DNA of 64,000 nt from Macrosoma leucophasiata (taxonomy: Eukaryota; Arthropoda; Insecta; Lepidoptera; Hedylidae), in contig JAWQUS010000022.1 of assembly GCA_036365455.1 (NCBI GenBank), forward strand, positions 806,001 to 870,000, read 5' to 3'. The number at the start of each line of letters is the position of its first letter. Positions within the stretch are counted from its first letter, which is position 1. The position numbers and the translations under genes were made by a program. This document shows positions 19,801 to 34,300 of this stretch, piece after piece. A model generated the notes under the pieces. That model was given only the letters and a program-made list of their open reading frames with translations. It was not told the origin of the DNA and did not search any database.

Positions 19801-22800
19801 TCTCATCCTTTCTAACCTCACGTGATTAATAGACGACCCCTAAGGGACTTGGCGTGAAGATGCTTAAATAATGATTATTCTTTCCAGTCCCCTGGAAGTG
19901 GAGCCGACCGGCCCCACGAGCAGCAGTCGTCTGGAGCGTACCTACCTGACGGAGGGCGACAGCGGCCACTACATGTGTTCCGCGCCGCCCTTCAGCGTCA
20001 CCAAGTACATACTCGTTCAGCCGCTAGGTATGTTTATTCATTTATTTATATTTAAGAAAAACTTGACTGGGCAGGAATCGAACCTGCCACCTGCCATTCC
20101 TGCCTTATATAAATTTTTCTTCTCATTTTTTCTTTGAAAAACATCGTTGAAATATTTACTAATGAACTTCAAGAACATTTTCTGGTATTTAAATCATTTT
20201 CAATCTTTTTCACTTTTCTCGTACAAATTAATGGATGGAATTTGCCATATAAAGTAAAATATAGCCATCTTATCATCATAAATGATTAAGTATTATTTTA
20301 TTATACAATTACTGTAGTTTTTCGGGCTGGCAATTTAACATTTGCGGATTGTTCGCAGGACCGAAGAAGTGTGCCCGCGGAGCGTTCACGTGCGGCTCGT
20401 GGTGCGTGCTGGGCAGCTACGTGTGCGACGGCTGGCCGGACTGCGCCAAGCACGAGGACGAGGCGCCGCACATGTGCTCCAGTAGCCCCTGCAACCGTCA
20501 GTATACTTGTACTTTGTATGGACAAACGAAAAATTATTGGTACTTTTTATAGAACAAACATAAATTATGTTACAAACACTAAGGCTGGATCGCACCAAGA
20601 TGTTTGTTAAAGTCGTTATAACATTTCATATCCTTCTCTAACTTTAACAGGTACCTTTAAGTTAGAGAAGAATGTGAAATGTTACAATATAATATTTTTT
20701 TAAATTTTTTTTTTGTTATGGTAGTCGCAAACACGCATGCAGTTCACATTGACGTGAAGTGATAACTGCAGCCTATAGACACTTACACAAAGACCAAGAT
20801 CAAAATGCAGATGCGTTACCACTTCTGAGGCCTAAGGTGTTATGCCTCTGTGCCGGAAATTACAAGGCCGTACATTTTTAAAAGTGTCGGTTGTTATGAC
20901 TTTAACAATTACTGCAGAATGAGTTGCACCAGCGTATTTTTGACATTGTTTAAGTTACCAACGTTGACAGATTCCCTCCCATATCATCTGACAGATAATT
21001 TTGAGGTTAACTTTAACCAACACAACTAGTCCAGTCACAGTTGAACTTTAACGAACGTGCAAATTGTGCAACCCGGCCTAAAATTATATATTATTGTTTA
21101 CAGGCAGCGACAAATTGAACTGTTCGTCCGGTCGATGTATATCGGAGTCGGCCTGTTGCCGCTCGCCCGACCCCATCTGCCCGCAACACGAGTGTTGTGA
21201 CGAGTACCCGCGCTACTCCAGACATGACGGTGAGTCCAAACCACTGCTTAAACATTTTGTACTTTGTAAAGGACGATACTAACATTAGAAAAGTAAAAAT
21301 AACGAATAAAGAATAGGTACCCGTTATTTATTCCTCTGTGCCGGAAATTACAGGGCCGTACATTACCATCTAACCGGAACACGATAGTGCTGAACACTAC
21401 CATTTAGCGGCAAGTATATTAGGTAATGCGGTGGTGCCTACGCTCGCGAGCTCCGTCACTGGAGCTCTATCACCATTGAACTGTCTAGAAGAAGTCTATT
21501 GGATTTTTTTCATTTTCTAGAAGTTTCGCAGTACCTCGAAGTTTGGTGTGTCCGGAGATGTCAACAGTAACCATCGAATCGTGGGTGTTTGCATGTTTGC
21601 TTGAATGCATGCATTTACCTCTGCCTACCCCTTCGGGGATTACAGGCGTGAAGTTACGTGATTCTGATTTATGCATTTAGCTACCGCTTGAGGGATTATA
21701 GGCGTGAAGTTACGTCACACCGCGGACACTCCGCCAAAATTCCATCCAACGCTTAATTTGATCTCTATTACACAGACATCAATCAGTGACGTGTGACGCG
21801 TAGCACGTAGAGAATACCAAACGTCGCCCATAAGAGGGGAGGAGGTTGGGTGAGGCGGGGGAATCGGGCGGGGCGTCGAAGTGTCCATTCTATACGTAGT
21901 ATTATTACACATTCTCTGTTCACGTTGCGTATTGTTGTCAGGTTTTGTTGAAGTGGAGTATCCGCCGCTGTTCGAGGATCGGCACGCGCCCGATGACTAC
22001 GGCTTCATTCAGTCCACCATCTACACTGTCACAGGTATGCTACATTTTTTATTTTATTTTTGGCTACGCTTGTTAGTGGCCGTTCAAGTATTACGTAAGC
22101 AGATTTATTACAATTCTTTACCCCCCCTTGTCAGCAAAAGTAAGCAAAGCTCTTACCCCCTCCCCCCATGCTTACGTAAACATTTTTCAATTAACACGTT
22201 CGCGAGCGGTACGCCCTCCGGCGTACATGCTATTTAAAATGATGCGACAGAACGCCTCTCAACGTCACGGTTTTTACGGTAAAACTTTCCAACAATTACC
22301 GTTGGTTTGTGGGGGTAAGGGGGGAGGGGGGGGGAGGGAGGCAACCAACCCCCTTATACCTCCCCCCTCAGGTCGAAACCCCAGATTTTAGGAGATATGC
22401 TATAGCACTGATTCCATTTGAAATACTCCATTTTGAAGTAAGAGGGGGGCTTTAGGGCATGATAAATGGTGTGAAGGAGGGTGTACCCTTCCCTCCCCAA
22501 TACTACACTCCTCAATCTACAAAAAACGCGTAGTTTTAAAAGAAAAAAAAATTGTCGCTTGTATTTCCTAAACAACAGTTTGGTTCTGGCGCTTCGCCGG
22601 CCGCTGCCGCGGCACGCTCGCTTCGCTCGCTCGGCTCGCGCGCCTCTTTTTACATATACAACCTAACCTAACCAACTCTTCATGGGAAATATGGGTAGGA
22701 GACGCCATGGTAGTCACTCGTTGGAAATCTTACAGGAGTACGTGAAAACGATCTCAACTGCTAGGGCAACGCTGACTGCTTGACACAGCTGTCACTGCAT

Positions 22801-25272
22801 GTAAAACAAACAAAATGGCGTCCGTTGCGTTCCGTTCCAAACAAAGTAAAAACGAATTTGTATATTTTATGTGTAAAAAAAGTAAAAATATACCGATAAT
22901 ATGTTCTACAGAAGTTATTATTTACACAAAACATAATGAATACTTATAATAGAACAATATTAATTATCGAAATCGAAAAATACGTAAATAAGTAACATGG
23001 TATGAAATAGACCTAAATGCCGTTGATGAGTAATGAAACGTTTTATGTCAATGCTGCCACCAGACATGACATATAAACAAACTTAAAATGGCGATCTAGT
23101 CGATTTGTATGGAAATTTTGAAAAAATATATCTTAAGAACTGTGCATTTTCGAAAAGTAAAACTTCACAAAACACTTTATATTTACGAGTACAATATTAA
23201 AAAAAAAAATGAACTTCCTAATCGCTGTCAAGCGTCGGAACGTTTAGCCGTTTTTACTTGTATAAAACCAGTACGCCCTGCGCCGTCCGATTTCTCATAC
23301 TATTCAATGGAAGAGCATAGTATAGTGTCACCGCACGGTTAATTTAGACTTTCGTACTGTCACCACGTAATCTACAGTCGCTTCTATACAAAGTACCACA
23401 CACACACATCTGTAATTTCTTGCTTCCCGCCACACGCACACTACGGCCGTGGGCGTCGTATTTTCATACGTCAGTCGAGTAGTGTGCGCTGGCGGTGCCC
23501 TACGCACAGAGTACATGTGACAGTACGCCTATAGGCAATGTATGAAATTTAGTAGTGTTCCAGGTGCAGTATAGATAGTACCGCCCGCGAACGTGTTAAT
23601 GTATTGTTTTTTTTTAATATTATAAATATAATGTTATAATTATAATTTTAAAAATAAGAAAATAGATTTAGGATAGAGATTAGATTTTACTGATGTAATA
23701 AGTAAATAACTACCGATGACGTAATCATCATCTAGACTCCCCTACCCCCCATGTCATCCGAAATAAGTAGATCACTTTTACTGGTGGTAGAGCTCCAGTG
23801 ACGGAGCTCGCGGGCGTAGGCACCACCGCATTACCTAATATACTTGCCGCTAAATGGTAGTGTTCAGCACTATCGTGTTCCGGTCAGGTGGTAATGTACG
23901 GCCCTGTAATTTCCGGCACAGAGGCATAACACCCTTAGGCCTCAGGAGTGGTAACGCATCTGCATTTTGACCTTGGTCTTTGTGTGGGTGTCTATAGGCT
24001 GCAGTCATCACTTAACATCAATGTGAACTGCATGCTTGTTTGCCACTTCCATTACATAAAAAAAAAAAAAAAAAAAAAGCAAAGAGCCTCCCGCCCCTCC
24101 ATAGTGCTCACGTAATACATGAACGGCCCCTTATGCATATTGCCAGTGTCAAGTAAATCGATATTTCGTATACGTGATAAGCAACGCAAAAGTCAGAGTC
24201 AGTCAGTCAATTAATCAGTCCGTCAGTTAGAGTCACAGTGATTCGAGTAAAGCGATGGCTACTTTACCAGAACATTTACAGTGAAGTTTTGGAGGCAACC
24301 CGAAAAAACGTGTTTTCGTACTGTTATTCTATTTCACTATACACGAGCACTGTATCAAATAAAATGCCACCAACTTTATTTAATATAACTCCAAAATACA
24401 CCAAGAAAATGAAATAAAATAAGAGCAAAATTCCGTATGCTTACTTAAGTTATTCAAAAGGAGATGTTGCAAAAATGTATGGACCTCCGGCCATGTATTG
24501 TACACAATATCATTAACAGGCAAAATCAATATAAAAACGTTTTTTCCTGCATATTTTCACTTACTTAGCTTAGAATATATTTTTAAGAATTTTCGATTTA
24601 ATTTGAATACTCAAACTTCTTATAGGTTTTCCAGTTTTCTTATAGGTGTTCCTATAGATTATAGGCAAAGAACTATTTTCCACATTGTTTTTATATTTTT
24701 TCGCATTAACACATGCTTGTGAAATAGCTAGTTGCCTAACTAGCATAGTTGGTAATAGATGGCGCTGCTGCTACCATAAAGCAATGCAATAAATGTGAAG
24801 GAAAGATTTGACAAATCGGGCAGGACTTCAGTAGCTCAATTGGAAGAGCGGCTGGACTAGATTCCCAGTAGGCCGCGAGTTCGAGTCTCGCCTGAAGTCA
24901 AATTTTTCTGTCCATTTTTCTTTAAAAATATTTTCCAAATTTTTTTCAAAATTTTAAGTTCAGTAGTTTCGGAGATAGGAGGGGGAGGGGGAGGGGGAAT
25001 GGTCAATTTTCGTCGTTTTCTTAAATAACTTCAAATTTGTTTATGCAAAATTTAAAATATATATATCTGAGATGCTGACAACAACCTCTTTCATTTGATA
25101 TGTCACACGACACAGTTTTTTTTCTGATTTACCCCCCGAAAGTGGCCTGAAAGTGTGTTTAAAATCTATTATTTTACTTGACGTGTTCATCTTTGGGTCA
25201 CCAATTTACATATAATATATACATCAAATTTCAACTCAATCGGTCGAGTAGTTTCGGAGCAAATTGGATGTG

Positions 25273-25307
<35 letters not shown>

Positions 25308-28300
25308 CACGAGTGATCCTATAAGGGTTCCTTTTTCCTTTTAAGGTACGGAACCCTAAAAATATGAAAAAGTATGGACAATTATTTTTAATTTTTCTTT
25401 TTTTTATATAGTATGGGATATTGTTAGATAGCTCTCTCAAAAATATAACAGGTGTGCAAATATAATTTTTCCATTGAGTTAACTGTTTGTGACTTATTAA
25501 GCTTTAAAGTGCCAATTTTCGTTAGAGTCGAGTGTCTCCCCCCTCTATCAACTAAACGGTTGTTGTTAGACTAATTCAAACGTTACGGCAATAATAATGG
25601 CAACCCATTATACGTCCCACTGCTGGGCACGAGTCTCTCCCCTTTTTGGGGGGAGGCCTGGAGCTTACTCCACCACGCTGCTCCAATGCGGATTGGTGGA
25701 GGTGGGTGGGTTAGTGGCCAACCCACTGTCGGATGTTTTCAAACCACCCATAAGGCCTCCGACAAGGTTTAACGACTGCTATCCATCGATAGCAACCGGG
25801 ACCGACGGCTTAACGTGCCCTCCGAAGCACGGAAACGCGCATTTAATTTGCCACTAGCGGTCACCCATCACACTACCCGACCGCGCCCGTAGTGCTTAAC
25901 CGAGCAGATCGCTTACGATCTACACCAGCCGCTGGGCGCGTTACGGCAATAGAAGCTACATATTATAACGAAATTAAAAGGAAAACTATCACACATAAGT
26001 TGGCTTTACAAGTTTGCAAGTAATTGTCGACCAAATGTATTTTTCTCGATAACTTCGATTTTTTTTTATTTCATATTTTACTTTGTAACTACGGAACCAT
26101 ACACTGCGTGTGGCCCGACGCGCACTTGATCGGTTTTTACTAAATGCATAATAATAAATAATAATAATAAAATTCATTTATTTGCTACAAAAATATCACA
26201 AATATTACAATGTGCATCTGCGTCTGAACTAAGCGACAAGCTTGTATCTCAGACAGCAGTGCTCTTTCATCCGAAGGATAACAATTGCTTATAGCAAAAA
26301 AAATTGAATAGTATTGGTCCTTAAAATAAAACCATAAAACTGTTTTAAATAAAGAAAAGTAGAAATAAAAAAAAAATATGTATGTATACAACATGTAACG
26401 GGAATAATGCACTCTCTTGAACACCTCGATTAGAAAATCGAGTTAAGTCTTTAATATTTTTTTATTTAAGAAACAAGTTGTCCTCAATTCGTACGAACAG
26501 TATGCACACCCTATGTATACTTACCTTACCTCTACTTACGACCGCACTTAAAACACAAACCAACTCACACACGTACACTGTCGCAATGTGATGTAGCGTA
26601 ACTTGCGTACCCCTATTTAACACTCGCTAGTAATAAGATTCATTTTAATTATTTTATTTCTTAAATTATTATTAATAATAAAATGAACTTCTCAACGAGT
26701 TCTAATAAACTTGTTGAGACTAGGATTTTATTTTGGATAGACGTTAGTCTCATTTTCGTTTGTATTGTTGTTCACCAATTGGGTGACCATAATTTGGTTA
26801 ATGTTAATTAATTTTGGGACAAAATATTACCTATATCAAAAATGACAAAAATCGATTCGGTTATCGATTCTGAACAAACTAGTTTCGGGTTGTACATTCA
26901 ATCCTGTTACACGTTGTATATGGTGCATATGCCAAAACAACATTTTTAACAATTTTTGTCTGTCTGTCCGTTTGTTGGGACTAATCTCGGGAACGGCATG
27001 ATCGATTTCGACGGGACTTTCACTGGAAGATACCTTATGTAATAAGGAGTAACTTGGGCTACTTTTAAACTAGCTGCGCCCACGACTTCGTCCGGGTAGA
27101 TGCTGAACAATCATAATTTCTCACGCGAACGAAGTCGCGGACACAGCGAGTAAACATATATTTTGGTTTAACTGCCTCGGTAGCCTAGTGGTAGCAGGCC
27201 ACTACTTCTACGCTGAGGTCCTGGGTTCGATTCCCGGGTAGGGGGTTATCAGAGATAATGGTGTAAAGTCTGGTTCTATTGGGATTTTTCCATTTTCAGA
27301 AAATTTCCCTGTACCTCGAAGTTTGGTAATGTGCCCGGAGATATCTACAGGCTCGCTACCTGTTACATGGGCCAAAGCGTAAACCGTGAATCGTGGGTGT
27401 TTGCATGAATGCTTGAATGCATGCATTTACCTCTGCCTACCCCTTCGGGGATTACAGGCGTGAAGTTACGTTACGTAAACCTTTAAGTCCCTTTTTTATT
27501 CACATTTGCACAGCGTGCGCGCTGATCTTCATGATAGCGGTAGTGTTGCTGGTGTCGGCGCTGTGCAAGATGCACATGAAGCGCGCCGCGCTCAGGAACT
27601 ACGCGGCCGCACACCGCGCCACACACTCACACTACGCGGTAAGTGTCTACACTGTGTTGCTGGTGTCTGGTGTCCGGTGTCTGGTGTCTGGTGTCTGGTG
27701 TCGGCGCTGTGCAAGATGCACATGAAGCGCGCCGCGCTCAGGAACTACGCGGCCGCACACCGCGCCACACACTCACACTACGCGGTAAGTGTCTACACTG
27801 TGTTGCTGGTGTCTGGTGTCCGGTGTCTGGTGTCTGGTGTCTGGTGTCGGCGCTGTGCAAGATGCACATGAAGCGCGCCGCGCTCAGGAACTACGCGGCC
27901 GCACACCGCGCCACACACTCACACTACGCGGTAAGTGTCTACACTGTGTTGCTGGTGTCTGGTGTCCGGTGTCTGGTGTCTGGTGTCTGGTGTCGGCGCT
28001 GTGCAAGATGCACATGAAGCGCGCCGCGCTCAGGAACTACGCGGCCGCACACCGCGCCACACACTCACACTACGCGGTAAGTGTCTACACTGTGTTGCTG
28101 GTGTCTGGTGTCCGGTGTCTGGTGTCTGGTGTCTGGTGTCGGCGCTGTGCAAGATGCACATGAAGCGCGCCGCGCTCAGGAACTACGCGGCCGCACACCG
28201 CGCCACACACTCACACTACGCGGTAAGTGTCTACACTGTGTTGCTGGTGTCTGGTGTCCGGTGTCTGGTGTCTGGTGTCTGGTGTCGGCGCTGTGCAAGA

Positions 28301-31300
28301 TGCACATGAAGCGCGCCGCGCTCAGGAACTACGCGGCCGCACACCGCGCCACACACTCACACTACGCGGTAAGTGTCTACACTGTGTTGCTGGTGTCTGG
28401 TGTCCGGTGTCTGGTGTCTGGTGTCTGGTGTCGGCGCTGTGCAAGATGCACATGAAGCGCGCCGCGCTCAGGAACTACGCGGCCGCACACCGCGCCACAC
28501 ACTCACACTACGCGGTAAGTGTCTACACTGTGTTGCTGGTGTCTGGTGTCCGGTGTCTGGTGTCTGGTGTCTGGTGTCGGCGCTGTGCAAGATGCACATG
28601 AAGCGCGCCGCGCTCAGGAACTACGCGGCCGCACACCGCGCCACACACTCACACTACGCGGTAAGTGTCTACACTGTGTTGCTGGTGTCTGGTGTCCGGT
28701 GTCTGGTGTCTGGTGTCTGGTGTCGGCGCTGTGCAAGATGCACATGAAGCGCGCCGCGCTCAGGAACTACGCGGCCGCACACCGCGCCACACACTCACAC
28801 TACGCGGTAAGTGTCTACACTGTGTTGCTGGTGTCTGGTGTCCGGTGTCTGGTGTCTGGTGTCTGGTGTCGGCGCTGTGCAAGATGCACATGAAGCGCGC
28901 CGCGCTCAGGAACTACGCGGCCGCACACCGCGCCACACACTCACACTACGCGGTAAGTGTCTACACTGTGTTGCTGGTGTCTGGTGTCCGGTGTCTGGTG
29001 TCTGGTGTCTGGTGTCGGCGCTGTGCAAGATGCACATGAAGCGCGCCGCGCTCAGGAACTACGCGGCCGCACACCGCGCCACACACTCACACTACGCGGT
29101 AAGTGTCTACACTGTGTTGCTGGTGTCTGGTGTCCGGTGTCTGGTGTCTGGTGTCTGGTGTCGGCGCTGTGCAAGATGCACATGAAGCGCGCCGCGCTCA
29201 GGAACTACGCGGCCGCACACCGCGCCACACACTCACACTACGCGGTAAGTGTCTACACTGTGTTGCTGGTGTCTGGTGTCCGGTGTCTGGTGTCTGGTGT
29301 CTGGTGTCGGCGCTGTGCAAGATGCACATGAAGCGCGCCGCGCTCAGGAACTACGCGGCCGCACACCGCGCCACACACTCACACTACGCGGTAAGTGTCT
29401 ACACTGTGTTGCTGGTGTCTGGTGTCCGGTGTCTGGTGTCTGGTGTCTGGTGTCGGCGCTGTGCAAGATGCACATGAAGCGCGCCGCGCTCAGGAACTAC
29501 GCGGCCGCACACCGCGCCACACACTCACACTACGCGGTAAGTGTCTACACTGTGTTGCTGGTGTCTGGTGTCCGGTGTCTGGTGTCTGGTGTCTGGTGTC
29601 GGCGCTGTGCAAGATGCACATGAAGCGCGCCGCGCTCAGGAACTACGCGGCCGCACACCGCGCCACACACTCACACTACGCGGTAAGTGTCTACACTGTG
29701 TTGCTGGTGTCTGGTGTCCGGTGTCTGGTGTCTGGTGTCTGGTGTCGGCGCTGTGCAAGATGCACATGAAGCGCGCCGCGCTCAGGAACTACGCGGCCGC
29801 ACACCGCGCCACACACTCACACTACGCGGTAAGTGTCTACACTGTGTTGCTGGTGTCTGGTGTCCGGTGTCTGGTGTCTGGTGTCTGGTGTCGGCGCTGT
29901 GCAAGATGCACATGAAGCGCGCCGCGCTCAGGAACTACGCGGCCGCACACCGCGCCACACACTCACACTACGCGGTAAGTGTCTACACTGTGTTGCTGGT
30001 GTCTGGTGTCCGGTGTCTGGTGTCTGGTGTCTGGTGTCGGCGCTGTGCAAGATGCACATGAAGCGCGCCGCGCTCAGGAACTACGCGGCCGCACACCGCG
30101 CCACACACTCACACTACGCGGTAAGTGTCTACACTGTGTTGCTGGTGTCTGGTGTCCGGTGTCTGGTGTCTGGTGTCTGGTGTCGGCGCTGTGCAAGATG
30201 CACATGAAGCGCGCCGCGCTCAGGAACTACGCGGCCGCACACCGCGCCACACACTCACACTACGCGGTAAGTGTCTACACTGTGTTGCTGGTGTCTGGTG
30301 TCCGGTGTCTGGTGTCTGGTGTCTGGTGTCGGCGCTGTGCAAGATGCACATGAAGCGCGCCGCGCTCAGGAACTACGCGGCCGCACACCGCGCCACACAC
30401 TCACACTACGCGGTAAGTGTCTACACTGTGTTGCTGGTGTCTGGTGTCCGGTGTCTGGTGTCTGGTGTCTGGTGTCGGCGCTGTGCAAGATGCACATGAA
30501 GCGCGCCGCGCTCAGGAACTACGCGGCCGCACACCGCGCCACACACTCACACTACGCGGTAAGTGTCTACACTGTGTTGCTGGTGTCTGGTGTCCGGTGT
30601 CTGGTGTCTGGTGTCTGGTGTCGGCGCTGTGCAAGATGCACATGAAGCGCGCCGCGCTCAGGAACTACGCGGCCGCACACCGCGCCACACACTCACACTA
30701 CGCGGTAAGTGTCTACACTGTGTTGCTGGTGTCTGGTGTCCGGTGTCTGGTGTCTGGTGTCTGGTGTCGGCGCTGTGCAAGATGCACATGAAGCGCGCCG
30801 CGCTCAGGAACTACGCGGCCGCACACCGCGCCACACACTCACACTACGCGGTAACAACTATTTGAGTTGTAAGATTTGTTACGGATATTTAATGAGGAGG
30901 AAAAATTGACAATATTTTAAAAACTATATTAGATACATTAAACAAACTACTATAGTTTCTAAATTATTGACTTTTTAATGAACAAAAAACTATTAAAATG
31001 ATATTCTCTCGAAACAGCTTTTTATATTATGACACTATTCTTGCCGGGAAACGATGTGTAAAGAGCCATTTAGACGGAGATAGTTTCTCGTCTCGAAGAT
31101 ACGGTTATCGAAGGAATATAAAACATTCTTCTTCGTCTAAACACTCGCTCTTCTCGCTCGTTGCCATGGGCGATAATCGCCTCGCAACGGAATATTATTG
31201 TGACCGTGTAAACAGAATTTCAAAGATGACATATCTCGCACTGAAATCGGTTCAAACTGATTTGTACGATACTCGTATGAACTTGAAAATATGTCATACG

Positions 31301-34300
31301 AGATCGTGTTTAGACAAGCCGAGATTCTCATAAGCAAGAATCTGCTTACGATAATTTCGTCGTGTAAACAAACATAGGCAATTATCACCTGGCGAATCTC
31401 GCATGACATAATCGTAAGCGAGATTTTAGTTCTTGTCTGTGTGCAAACATTTTGACACGATTATGTTATGGCGATTATTGCTCGTGACAGTAGCGTACGA
31501 TTTTCTCGAACCAAACGTACGAGAAACTCCATCTAAACGGCTCTTAAGGCTCCTTTCATTCGGCCAGCGTATCGACGCAGTACAAAAACGCTACCGGCAA
31601 GCACGCGGCACAATGAAAGCCACTATGGAGCCCTATACAAGTTGCACAGGTCGCGCACGTACGCGACCGGTGACACGCTGCAGATTGAAAGGAGCCTAAA
31701 AACAAAAAAAAATATTAATGGCAACCCTTGATACGTCCCACTGCTGGGCACGAGTCTCTCCCCTTTTTGGGGGGATGCCTGGAGCTTACTCCACCACGCT
31801 GCTCCAATGCGGGTTGGTGGAGATACGGGTTAGTGGCCAACCCGCTGTCGGATGTTTTCATAAGGCCTCCGACAAGGTTTAACTAATGCTATCTATCGAT
31901 AGCAACCGGGACCGACGGCTTAACGTGACTTCCGAAGCACGGAAACGCGCATTTTATTAGCCACTTGTGATCACCCATCACACACCCGACCGGGCACGTA
32001 TCGTAGAGTAGATCGCTCCCGATCCACACCAGCCACTGGGCCATGCGCGCTTGGAATAAATGATTCTTACTTTCTTTGCCGTGTATAGAAGATCAAGGCT
32101 CATTCTAAATGATGATGCTTTCTTACAGTCCCGTTTTCCACCCCGCTACGAGGCCACTCGACTGTTGGACACGCCGCCGATGCCCAGCCCTACGAGAAAT
32201 AATCAGGTATGATTTGTCTTTAAAAGGGTCGTTAAAGCTTGTTACTGCTGGTAGAGTTCCGCGTAGGAGCTCGAGGGCGTAGGCTCCACCGCATTACCTA
32301 ACCTATCTGCCGCTTAATGGTAATGTTCGGCACTTTTTTTTTATGGAATGGAAGTGGCAAACAAGCATGCCGTTCACATTGATGTTAAGTGATGACTGCA
32401 GCCTATAGACACTTACACAAAGACCAAGATCAAAATGCAGTTACCACTCCTGAGGCCTAAGGTGTTATGCCTCTGCGCCGGAAATTACAGGGCCGAACAT
32501 TACCACCTGACCGGAACACGATAGTGCTAAACACTACCATTTAGCGGCAAGTATATAAGGTAATGCAGTGGTGCCTACGCCCGCGAGCTCCGTCACTGGT
32601 GCTCTACCACCAGTAAAAGTATCGTGTTCCGGTTAGATGGTAATGTATGGCCCCGTAATAACTATCACAGAGACATAACAACTTAGGTCTCAGGGGTGGC
32701 AATGCATCTACATTTTGACCTCTGGTCTTTGTGTAGACGTCTATAGCACAGTACAGATATGAACAGTATGGAAACTACGTACAAAACGTTGAAACGGCAC
32801 AATCACACAAACATGCGCATCGACGAGGGCCCTAAGCGGTTCTCGCGGTGCTGCAGTACTGAGTCACTCGCTACATCGAGCGTCGATGCGCGTTTTTGTG
32901 TTAGTGTGCCGTTTCAAACGTTTTGTACGTAGTTTCCATACTGTTCATATTTGTACTGTGTCTATAAGCTGCAGTCATCACTTAACATCAATGTAAGCTG
33001 CATGATTGTTTGCCACCTTCCTTACATAAAAAACGTATCATTTTGAGGGAAGGAGGAGGGGTACATCACAACGTCACGGCACGTTATTTTATTACCTGAG
33101 GGGAGGTGGGGGAGGGGAATCCTCCACATTTGCGTTAAGCTCCCTTATTTGATAAGTTTTTTTTTAATATATGTAAAGAAATACTATTTCTTTCTTCGCA
33201 CTCTGTGTGTTTATTTACCATGAAGTTTGGTTATAGTTTTTAACTTTTTAATTGTCTGATTTTAAAGAAGAAACGAATTCAGAATGTCAGAGACAGATTC
33301 AAATACGAGTTGATTGACAATTGCATAATCAATGAAAATTTTAATATTATATTATTTTATGTTTTAAAAGTGAAAGAATAAACTTTCATTGTCGTTTCTT
33401 CTTTTCAGGTTTGAGTTCATATTGTTTTATATTACCTAGATAAAATAGTCTCTGTATAAAAAAAACTAACAATAAAACTTCTTTTCAGCAACACAAGGTT
33501 TATTTCTTTCATGTAGTAAAACAGACTTATATATATAATATGTTGTTGATTGCAGTGCGTGGACAACCCGCAAGACTTGCCCGAGGTGTGCGCGGAGCCC
33601 TCGGGCTTCGGCCTGGCGCGCCTCTCCGCCATATTCTCTTCCAGATATAGACAGGTATTGTAAATTTTTGTCAAAGGAGATGTTGCGAGCTCGGCTTTGA
33701 TTCGTACACTACCTCAAAAAATGAGTAAATTAAAGAAGAATCCGAAAAAAAATACAATTAATTTATTCAAGAATATATTTTAGAGTTACAACCACATTTA
33801 TTTCAAACGATTTTATCATTTTCAACCATGTTCAACATGGCGGCGATACAGCCGACGCTTGGGATAGTACCTATGTAGATAAAACAAAACTAATGCTATC
33901 TGTATCTTACTAGTGCATCACATACTATCAAGAAAACGATGTATCGAATCGATCAATTTAAAGAAGTTCCGATCAATTTCTTAAAATGTGAAATCGATTT
34001 CGATAGTATTTAGAAAATATTACTTTTTCTCCAAATACTAAATAATCAAAAAAATGTAAATGTCAAAATGACATCGCCCGCCATATTCGCCATGTTGGTT
34101 TTGAGTTGCAATTCTAACTGCAAATAATGTTTTGTAACTGCAAACAAAGCTAAATAAGTGAAAATATGCAGTAAAAACTGTTTTTATATTGATTTTGCCT
34201 GTTAATGATATTGTGTACAATACATGGCCGGAGGTCCATACATTTTTGCAACATGTCCTCCTTTCAACAAACCAATATTTATTTACTTATTTATTAAATC

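Larger units (their letters stand above)
22078..24132. mobile_element. Large MITE-type element with two nested insertions
   Basis: Left ggccgttcaagtattacgta and right acgtaatacatgaacggcc are inverted repeats. Inside lie the TTAA element 22195-23595 and SINE-M 23779-24078, plus C- and G-rich runs near 22115-22165 and 22300-22370. In intron 6. Confidence 0.65.
32242..33030 (+). mobile_element. SINE-M, old copy with two insertions
   Basis: Pieces 32242-32333, 32619-32746 and 32961-33030 make one element. It is split by a reverse SINE-M (32334-32616) and a MITE (32747-32960). Confidence 0.8.

Noticed and set aside
24822..24899. A tRNA gene
   Set aside because: Arms pair well, but the same sequence with the same flanks occurs at 13863-14000 and the anticodon stem has a mismatch; a SINE is more likely.
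27417..30909. Many overlapping 100-124-codon frames of near-identical sequence
   Set aside because: They are the same 146-bp repeat read in three frames; only 27514-27638 is a real exon.
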